A stretch of DNA of 64,000 nucleotides from UKL13-2 sp038206765 (lineage in GTDB: Bacteria > Pseudomonadota > Gammaproteobacteria > Burkholderiales > Usitatibacteraceae), in the NCBI GenBank assembly GCA_038206765.1, contig JBBRAM010000004.1, positions 1-64,000 on the forward strand, written 5' to 3'. Made by a program: the position numbers and the translations under genes. The stretch's first letter is position 1. Every line of letters starts with the position of its first letter. Below, piece after piece: positions 43,718-50,172 of this stretch. The notes beneath the pieces were generated by a model. It saw nothing but the letters and a program-made list of their open reading frames with translations, was not told the DNA's origin and did not search any database.

Positions 43718-44263
43718 ATGACTGCAAATGAAATAAGCAAGCCCAGAACGCTAAAGCCATGGTTTCGCGAGCCGTGGCCTTGGTTACTCATGTCAGGCCC
43801 TGCGATTGTGGTGGTGGCTGGCATTGTTACTGCTGTTCTGGCTGTCCGTACGCATGACGGCTTGGTTGCCGATGATTATTACAAGCAGGGCATGAGTGTG
43901 AACAAAGACATCTCGCGGGACCTCAACGCGAAAGCAGCCAACATACAAGCCGATGCAGTAATTAATCCGCATGCGCAGCGGGTCGTGTTGAGCATTCAAC
44001 ATATTCCCGAAAAAATTGTAACGCTGGATTTAGTTTTTGCCCGCGCTACCGTTAGCGGCAAAGATCGTCGTGTCGCACTACAGCGATCCGGCCCAACTAC
44101 CTTTGTGGGTTCATTGATGCCGCTTGAAATAGGCAAATGGTACGCAACCCTTGATGATGATTCGCACGCTTGGCGGCTGGTTAGCAGTGTCAATGTTGTT
44201 GAAAGCGCGGCAACCGCACACTTTAAGTTGGGCAGTGGTATTCTCGCGCCAGCAGATGACTAA
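43718..44263 (+). CDS. ccoH: CcoH/FixH-family cbb3 assembly protein
   Basis: I place the start at 43718, where an ACAGGA site precedes the ATG (181 residues). One membrane span (PAIVVVAGIVTAVLAV) is followed by the FixH signature GLVADDYYKQGMSVNKDISR and a periplasmic beta-rich domain. CcoH contacts the cbb3 complex during assembly. It lies 29 bases behind ccoG. Confidence 0.9.
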   Translation: MTANEISKPRTLKPWFREPWPWLLMSGPAIVVVAGIVTAVLAVRTHDGLVADDYYKQGMSVNKDISRDLNAKAANIQADAVINPHAQRVVLSIQHIPEKIVTLDLVFARATVSGKDRRVALQRSGPTTFVGSLMPLEIGKWYATLDDDSHAWRLVSSVNVVESAATAHFKLGSGILAPADD

Positions 44264-44302
44264 GTTTACGGCGCGTCATTTATGGAGCCGCCGGAGGGCA
44301 TC

Positions 44303-44533
44303 ATGCTAAAACGATTGCTGTGGATTCTATGGCCGTCATTCATCGCGGCCGGCATTGGCGTAGGTATTATCTTCACGTTGGTTGATCCGATGGAACTCGT
44401 TGTACTCGGCGATCATGTTCACGCGTCACGCACGACCATTTATTCGCTCGGATTTTTTGTGCTTTGGACAATTGCCGCCATGGCGAGTGCGATGAGTTGT
44501 TTTTTGGCCGCTAGCATTGTGCTAGAAAAATAG
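44303..44533 (+). CDS. Small two-span membrane protein at the end of the cbb3 cluster
   Basis: A GGAGGG site favours the ATG at 44303 (76 residues) over one 21 bases upstream. Two hydrophobic segments (ILWPSFIAAGIGVGIIFTLV and SLGFFVLWTIAAMASAMSCF) flank the loop DPMELVVLGDHVHASRTTIY. I recognise no named family, but its place directly after ccoH suggests a role with the oxidase. Confidence 0.75.
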   Translation: MLKRLLWILWPSFIAAGIGVGIIFTLVDPMELVVLGDHVHASRTTIYSLGFFVLWTIAAMASAMSCFLAASIVLEK

Positions 44534-44550
44534 CGCTTTTTGTCGTCGAA

Positions 44551-44931
44551 TTACGCAAACCCCATTGCCTTTTTAGTGATGGCGACTGACACAATATAGG
44601 CAAATATCGCCAGAGCCGCAAACAGTGCCCAGCGTCGCGTCGCCTTCGTTTTTCCGCGTTTTAATGCAATAGTGCCAAGCACAATATAGGCGATCAACGC
44701 GAGCACCTTGGCGGTAAGCCACGGCTCCACGAAAGGGTACTGGCGGCTCCAAAAGACCATGACGATTGCGCTCGTCAGCAGTAGGGAATCAACTATATGC
44801 GGCACAATTTTTACCCAGCGTTGCTGCAACATCGCCGATTCACGCAACATCCAGATGCCGCGCAACAAAAAGAGACCGCCGCTTAAAACGGCGAAGGTGA
44901 TGTGCAGATGTTTGATCACAAAGTAATTCAT
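44551..44931 (-). CDS. SirB2-family membrane protein
   Basis: This 126-residue protein has four membrane helices and the SirB2 features: KHLHITFAVLSGGLFLLRGI, MLQQRWVKIVPHIVDSLLL and the LTAKVLALIAYIVLGTIALK stretch. The family was named for an effect on Salmonella invasion gene expression, but its biochemical role is unknown. Here it converges with the cbb3 cluster (17 bases between stops) and lies downstream of the NO reductase gene in the same orientation. Confidence 0.88.
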   Translation of the reverse strand: MNYFVIKHLHITFAVLSGGLFLLRGIWMLRESAMLQQRWVKIVPHIVDSLLLTSAIVMVFWSRQYPFVEPWLTAKVLALIAYIVLGTIALKRGKTKATRRWALFAALAIFAYIVSVAITKKAMGFA

Positions 44932-45045
44932 GGCGTAGGCAGATAATCGCTAACAAGGCTTTTAAAAAAGGTCAGAGCGAGTAATTGCCCTAGCCTGTTG
45001 TTTACGTTCTGGTTAGCTCTTGGCTATCAAAAGCTCAAGTATTCA

Positions 45046-47325
45046 TCAAGCTTTCTTTGCAAGTGCTACCGAGATTTCAATTGTTTGCTTGCGCCTCCCG
45101 CCGGTAAGCAAGCGGATCGCAAATAGCGCCAAGAAAACGGTGCCGATTGCAAACACGATGTCGCCTGGGACCCGCATCCAGACTAGGGTTTCCATCACGG
45201 TTGAATGCACCACTTCTGGTGAGCGCGCAAACCACATACCTTTGGTCACGCTAGCCCAAGCCTGATAGATTCCCGATGGCACGAGCGATATAAACACCAT
45301 CATTGCAAGGCCAATATTGAGCGACCAAAACATAGGTTGCAACAGCTTATCGGACCATGCGGCGCGATCTGAGAGCCCGCGCAGGCAGAATAGCAGCAAG
45401 CCAATGCCGAGCATGCCGTACACACCGAATAGCGCCGCATGACCGTGTGCTGCCGTCATGTTGAGGCCCTGCATGTAGTACAGCGCAATGGGCGTGTTGA
45501 TGGAGAAGCCGAGTAAGCCTGCACCCACCACGTTCCAGAAGCCGACCGCGATGAAACACAAAATAGGCCATTTGTAGGTGCTGACCCAAGGTGCTGCTTT
45601 AGAACGTTGGTAATTGCGATAAGCCTCAACGCCGATCATCGCTAGCGGCACCACTTCTAGTGCCGAGAACATCGCGCCAATGGCAATCACAAACGTTGGT
45701 GTGCCCGTAAAATACAGGTGATGTAGCGTGCCAAGAATACCGCCGAACAGAAATACAATCGTTTCTAAAATGATTGCGCTATTGGCTGTGCTGGCGCGAA
45801 TTAAGCCAAGCCGTGTGAATAGTAGTGCAATGACAGCCGTGGCAAATACTTCAAAGAAACCTTCAACCCATAAATGCACCAACCACCAACGCCAGTATTC
45901 GATCATCGAGTAGTGCGTGTGTTTGCCCCAGGTGAGTGACGTTGCGTAGAAGCCGCCGATACACAATGCTGCCAAGAATACCATCGCAATCAAGCCACGA
46001 CTTTCAGATGGCTTTTTTAATGCTGGCATAAGGCCACGCCCCAATAGCACTACCCAAAATAGTAAGCCGATAAACAACAGTATTTGCCAAACACGGCCCA
46101 TGCTGGTGAATTCCAAGCCTTGGTTGCCAATCCAGAAGCTGAAGTTAGTACCCAAGTGTTGTAAAGTGCCCATCCAGCCGAACGCAGTCGAGCCAACAAC
46201 AATAAAAAGTAGCGCATAGAACAGCACATCAACGCCAAGTTTTTGGTACTTGGGTTCGTGCCCTGAAATGGCGGGTGCTATATACAAACCGGTAGCGAGC
46301 CATGCGGTTGCAATCCACAAAACAGCAAACTGTGTGTGAATGGTGCGGCTCACGGTGAACGGTAGAATTTGCGCAAGCGGAAAGCCGAAAAAACTTTGGC
46401 CTTCAACTGCATAGTGCGCGGTAATTACCCCCATCCCTACTTGCGCCAAAATTAAACCAATCACCACGTAAAAATATTTGCGCGTCGCCTTCATTGAAGG
46501 CGTTGGCTTCAGATCGAAAAGTGGATCACTCTTTGGCGGAGTAGGATCGGCTTCCTCCTTCTTCATCGAGTGATAAAAGATCATACCTGCGATGGCGGCG
46601 ATCATAAAAATAATACTCGCGATGGACCAGATGCCGGCACCTGCGGTCGGCGCATTGCCCACCAACGCATCGTGCGGCCAATTGCTCGTATAGCTTAGAT
46701 CAACTTCGTTTGGCCGGTCTGTAGCTGCCGACCATGCAGACCAGAATATGAATGCGGGCAGGGCGTTCAAATCAGCCTTATCTTGCAATAAACCAGAGCT
46801 CATTGCGTACTGTTCACGCAGTTTATCCAGCGAAGCATCATCGCCAAATAGGCTCGTGTAATGCTTTACAACTTGCTGCACTGCCTCTGCGCGCTCGGAA
46901 GATAGCGTGATGATTCCGGTCGTCGCGTTAAAGGTGTTGTGGCGCATTTCAGCTTTGAGCCGGGCATTCAGCTCAGCCTGTTGGCCAACGCTCAATTGCT
47001 CAAATGGTTTATTGAAATCGTGTTGCGCCCACACTGTACGCAAAGCCAGCGCCTCCCGATGCAACCAATCAGCCGACCAATCTGGTGCCACGTAACTGCC
47101 GTGCCCCCAAACTGAGCCCAATTGCTGGCCGCCGGCAGAAAGCCATGCCTCTTGCCCACGCTGCACCTGACCTTCGGAAAATAGAATCGTGCCGTTCGTG
47201 CTGACGACTTGTTTGGGGATTGGTGGCGCGGTTAAATAAATTTCAGTGCCAACCCACCCCAACACCGAAAACGATAGTACACAGATAACGGCGAGCCAAG
47301 TCCAGAGTTTACGGGTAGCTTGCAT
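45046..47325 (-). CDS. norZ: Quinol-dependent nitric oxide reductase (qNor)
   Basis: qNor reduces two NO to N2O with electrons from quinol. The 759-residue length marks the single-subunit type: an N-terminal extension (one helix and a periplasmic domain with GSVWGHGSYVAPDWSADWLH near residues 73-92) fused to a twelve-helix NorB core starting near residue 280. Heme and FeB ligands are visible in RTIHTQFAVLWIATAW, WWLVHLWVEGFFEVFATAV, GTLHHLYFTGTP and AAHGHAALFGVYG. An AAAGGAAT site precedes the ATG, and a 39-bp palindrome lies 46-84 bases upstream, with nsrR beyond it. This enzyme would remove the NO made by NirK. Confidence 0.95.
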   Translation of the reverse strand: MQATRKLWTWLAVICVLSFSVLGWVGTEIYLTAPPIPKQVVSTNGTILFSEGQVQRGQEAWLSAGGQQLGSVWGHGSYVAPDWSADWLHREALALRTVWAQHDFNKPFEQLSVGQQAELNARLKAEMRHNTFNATTGIITLSSERAEAVQQVVKHYTSLFGDDASLDKLREQYAMSSGLLQDKADLNALPAFIFWSAWSAATDRPNEVDLSYTSNWPHDALVGNAPTAGAGIWSIASIIFMIAAIAGMIFYHSMKKEEADPTPPKSDPLFDLKPTPSMKATRKYFYVVIGLILAQVGMGVITAHYAVEGQSFFGFPLAQILPFTVSRTIHTQFAVLWIATAWLATGLYIAPAISGHEPKYQKLGVDVLFYALLFIVVGSTAFGWMGTLQHLGTNFSFWIGNQGLEFTSMGRVWQILLFIGLLFWVVLLGRGLMPALKKPSESRGLIAMVFLAALCIGGFYATSLTWGKHTHYSMIEYWRWWLVHLWVEGFFEVFATAVIALLFTRLGLIRASTANSAIILETIVFLFGGILGTLHHLYFTGTPTFVIAIGAMFSALEVVPLAMIGVEAYRNYQRSKAAPWVSTYKWPILCFIAVGFWNVVGAGLLGFSINTPIALYYMQGLNMTAAHGHAALFGVYGMLGIGLLLFCLRGLSDRAAWSDKLLQPMFWSLNIGLAMMVFISLVPSGIYQAWASVTKGMWFARSPEVVHSTVMETLVWMRVPGDIVFAIGTVFLALFAIRLLTGGRRKQTIEISVALAKKA

Positions 47326-47370
47326 GGCTTATTCCTTTTGAGATTGATAAAAAGTATTACGCGTACAGTT

Positions 47371-47409
47371 TGTTTTAATTGATGCATTTTATATGCATCA
47401 ATTAAAACA
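47371..47409. promoter_or_regulatory. NsrR operator: 39-bp palindrome between norZ and nsrR
   Basis: Arms TGTTTTAATTGATGCAT (47371-47387) and its exact reverse complement (47393-47409) surround a five-base centre, TTTAT. The core GATGCATTT...ATGCATC matches the known NsrR pattern of two AAGATGCATTT-like halves. It lies between the divergent norZ and nsrR genes and could control both. Confidence 0.85.
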
Positions 47410-47497
47410 TGCAAGTTAAATACATCTTAAATTGCTTGCTAGTTATAATATGTAAAGATATTCCGTAAACATTCAGACCCATTTGCGAACAATCAAT

Positions 47498-47974
47498 ATG
47501 CGACTTACTACCTATACCGACTACTCATTGCGCACACTTATGTACCTAGCCGATCATCGAGACAGGCTGGTTACTATTCAAGATATTGCGAATTTGCATA
47601 ACATTGCAAAAAACCACTTGACTAAAGTGGTGCATCAACTCGGCACGCTCGGCGTGATTGAAACGGTAAGGGGGCGCAATGGCGGGCTGAAGCTTCGCCA
47701 GGAACCTGCGCAGATCAATATTGGGGCGCTGGTGCGCAATACGGAACCGGATTTTTTTATGGCTGAATGCTTTGATAAAAGCAAAAACCAATGCGTGCTT
47801 AGCCCATCATGCTTACTTAAGGGGGTATTGCACAAGGCAACATCTGCATATCTTGAGGTGCTCGACGGCGTAACGCTTGAGCAACTGATCAGGAATTCAA
47901 AAACGCGCACTGATAAAACGGCACCTTTTATATCCGCCCATATTAAGTTGTCGCCCAGCTTAAAGAAGAAATAG
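47498..47974 (+). CDS. nsrR: NsrR, NO-sensing Rrf2-family repressor
   Basis: NsrR uses an Fe-S cluster to sense NO and releases its operators. The ATG at 47498 gives 158 residues; a TTG five codons earlier is less likely. The Rrf2 start MRLTTYTDYSLRTLMYLA and winged-helix region (IQDIANLHNIAKNHLTKVVH) are followed by the cluster cysteines C91, C99 and C105 (AECFDKSKNQC...SPSC). These three-cysteine spacings separate NsrR from IscR. The 39-bp palindrome between nsrR and norZ is its probable target. Confidence 0.92.
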   Translation: MRLTTYTDYSLRTLMYLADHRDRLVTIQDIANLHNIAKNHLTKVVHQLGTLGVIETVRGRNGGLKLRQEPAQINIGALVRNTEPDFFMAECFDKSKNQCVLSPSCLLKGVLHKATSAYLEVLDGVTLEQLIRNSKTRTDKTAPFISAHIKLSPSLKKK

Positions 47975-47989
47975 TAAACGGATTGTTGG

Positions 47990-48014
47990 GCGAAATACTT
48001 CGCTGAATTTTTTG
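47990..48014 (+). terminator. Weak hairpin after nsrR
   Basis: GCGAA-ATAC-TTCGC forms a 5-bp stem with a 4-base loop, followed after four bases by a T-run. It is a possible nsrR terminator. Confidence 0.35.
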
Positions 48015-48048
48015 AGGTTTACGCGTTTTTACGTTAATTGAACAGCTT

Positions 48049-48062
48049 TTGATTTCAATCAA
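48049..48062. promoter_or_regulatory. Perfect FNR box upstream of fabI-nmo-nrdJ
   Basis: TTGATTTCAATCAA matches TTGAT-N4-ATCAA exactly, and the flanks extend the symmetry to CTTTTGAT...ATCAAAG. The centre lies 117 bases before the fabI ATG. A centre at -41.5 predicts a transcript start near 48097 and a leader of about 75 bases. Confidence 0.85.
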
Positions 48063-48172
48063 AGATGCCTTTAACCAATTAGCCATCATGAGCTTGTATG
48101 TCTTTTGGGTCATGCGTGGTGCAGGGCTGCACGGCGCTCCACTGCGACAACCATAATCGGGAAATTATTCGC

Positions 48173-48958
48173 ATGGGTATGTTGCCGAACAAAAAAATAC
48201 TGGTTACCGGGCTACTCAGCAGCCGCTCAATAGCCTACGGCGTGGCAAATGCAATGCATCGTGAAGGCGCTGAACTTGCCTTTACATACCAAAGCGAGGC
48301 AGTACGTGAGCGCGTGGAAAAACTCGCTTTAGAACTTAGCTCAACTTTAGTTTTTCCTTGCGATGTTGCAAGCGACGATGAAATTAAAGCCTTGTTCGGC
48401 GAGCTGGGCAATTCCTGGGGCAGCCTTGACGGTATTGTTCATGCCATTGCGTTCGCGCCACGGGAAGCTTTATCCGGTGACTTTCACGATGCCGTCAGCC
48501 GAGAAAATTTTCGTATTGCACACGATATCAGCTCATACAGTCTTGCCGCTTTGGTAAAGGCTGGTTTACCGATGATGAGAGGCCGAAATGCGGCCGTGCT
48601 GGCAATGAGTTATCTGGGGGCAGTCCGGGCGGTGCCAAACTATAACGTCATGGGCCTAGCCAAGGCGAGTTTAGAGGCGTGCATTCGCTACCTTGCCTTC
48701 AGCCTCGGCCCAATGGGCATACGTGTTAATGGTATCTCCGCAGGACCCATTAAGACCTTGGCCGCCGCTGGTGTTGGGGATTTCAACAAATTACTTGCTT
48801 TTGTAGAAAAAAATTCTGCACTGCAACGAAACGTCAACATCGCAGAAGTGGGCAACACTGCTGCCTTTCTATGCAGCGACCTTGCAAGTGGAATTACGGG
48901 CGAAATTACTCACGTTGACGGCGGATTTAATATGTCTGGTTTGGGTAAAGATCAATGA
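48173..48958 (+). CDS. fabI: FabI, NADH-dependent enoyl-ACP reductase
   Basis: FabI reduces the enoyl-ACP in the last step of each fatty-acid elongation cycle. I place the start at 48173 (261 residues), matching normal FabI N-termini (KKILVTGLLSSRSIAYGVAN); upstream in-frame codons add nothing conserved. The catalytic residues are Y147, Y157 and K164 (SYLGA...YNVMGLAK), and NGISAGPIKTLAAAG and GEITHVDGGFNM are intact. The gene is read from a perfect FNR box and followed by an NMO/FabK-type gene, so it may be a second, low-oxygen copy; whether another fabI exists elsewhere is unknown. Confidence 0.92.
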   Translation: MGMLPNKKILVTGLLSSRSIAYGVANAMHREGAELAFTYQSEAVRERVEKLALELSSTLVFPCDVASDDEIKALFGELGNSWGSLDGIVHAIAFAPREALSGDFHDAVSRENFRIAHDISSYSLAALVKAGLPMMRGRNAAVLAMSYLGAVRAVPNYNVMGLAKASLEACIRYLAFSLGPMGIRVNGISAGPIKTLAAAGVGDFNKLLAFVEKNSALQRNVNIAEVGNTAAFLCSDLASGITGEITHVDGGFNMSGLGKDQ

Positions 48959-48971
48959 TTGGCATGTCAAG

Positions 48972-50138
48972 ATGGTAATTGCGCTCAATGACGTTCCACT
49001 CTTTAATATCAAGGGCAAGAAACTACTGCCGATCGTCCAAGGTGGAATGGGTGTTGGTGTATCTGCGCATCGTCTCGCGGGCAATGTGGCTCGTGTTGGT
49101 GCAGTCGGTACGCTATCGAGCGTGGATCTGCGCCGACATCATCCCGACTTGATGGCTAATACCGCTAAGAGTCGCGATAAAGATTTGATCAATTGTGTCA
49201 ACTTAGTCGCACTTGACCGTGAAGTACGAGCGGCACTGGAACTCGCTGACGGCAACGGCCTCATTGCGGTGAACGTAATGCGGGCTGTTTCGGAGTATAC
49301 GAACAACGTGCGCCAATCTTGCGAATCGGGTGCCGGGGCAATCATCGTTGGCGCAGGCTTGCCGCTCGATTTGCCGGATCTGACGGCAGCGTATCCAACG
49401 GTTGCCTTGATTCCGATATTGTCTGATGCTCGCGGCATTGCTATCTTGATTAAACGTTGGCTAAAGAAATCGCGGCTGCCCGATGCTATTGTGATTGAAC
49501 ATCCGCGCTACGCGGGAGGGCATCTCGGTGTGGCTAAGGCTGAGGATATTAACGACCCTCGTTTTGATTTTTCACGAGTGCTGGAGGATACGTTCAATTT
49601 GTTTCGCGAGCTCGGCATTGAACGCGAAAAAATTCCACTGATCCCCGCCGGCGGTATTGCCACACCTGAAAAAGTGCGCGAGCTATTTGCCCTCGGTGCC
49701 AGTGCGGTGCAGATTGGTACACCGTTTGCTGTTACAAAAGAATGTGACGCACATCCCAATTTTAAGCGCGTGCTGGCGGAAGCTAAGCCAGAAAATATCG
49801 TCACTTTCATGAGCGTGGCCGGGTTGCCCGCCCGCGCCGTTAATACGCCGTGGTTGGAAAAATATCTGGCCAAGTTGCCAATATTGCAAGGTCGCGCAAA
49901 GGCGCGGACTGATTGCACATTGGCCTTCGACTGCCTTGAGCATTGTGGCCTGCGCGATGGTATTGAACGCTTTGGCCAATTCTGTATTGACCATCACCTC
50001 GCTGCCGCGTTGGCTGGCGATGTTGAGCGGGGATTGTTTTTTCGGGGCGCGGGGGTGCTTCCGTTTGGCAATCAGATCCGTTCAGTCAAAGAGCTGATCG
50101 ACTATTTGTTGCTTGGCGCTATGCCCAGCCTGATCTAA
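48972..50138 (+). CDS. NMO/FabK-family flavoprotein (nitronate monooxygenase-like)
   Basis: The 388-residue TIM-barrel flavoprotein starts at ATG 48972, 13 bases after fabI. The FMN-binding pattern is seen in LLPIVQGGMGVGVSAHRLAG, SGAGAIIVGAGLPLDLPDL, IEHPRYAGGHLGVAK and IPAGGIATPEKVRELFALGA with GASAVQIGTPFAVTKECDAH. The histidine in the AGGH segment is the usual NMO catalytic base. The family includes nitronate monooxygenase and the enoyl-ACP reductase FabK, so adjacency to fabI leaves the function open. A 50-residue C-terminal extension (TDCTLAFDCLEHCGLRDGIE) is rich in cysteine and histidine. Confidence 0.85.
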   Translation: MVIALNDVPLFNIKGKKLLPIVQGGMGVGVSAHRLAGNVARVGAVGTLSSVDLRRHHPDLMANTAKSRDKDLINCVNLVALDREVRAALELADGNGLIAVNVMRAVSEYTNNVRQSCESGAGAIIVGAGLPLDLPDLTAAYPTVALIPILSDARGIAILIKRWLKKSRLPDAIVIEHPRYAGGHLGVAKAEDINDPRFDFSRVLEDTFNLFRELGIEREKIPLIPAGGIATPEKVRELFALGASAVQIGTPFAVTKECDAHPNFKRVLAEAKPENIVTFMSVAGLPARAVNTPWLEKYLAKLPILQGRAKARTDCTLAFDCLEHCGLRDGIERFGQFCIDHHLAAALAGDVERGLFFRGAGVLPFGNQIRSVKELIDYLLLGAMPSLI

Positions 50139-50172
50139 TCGTAATATTGTTGATTCACTGAAAGCGCCGGAT

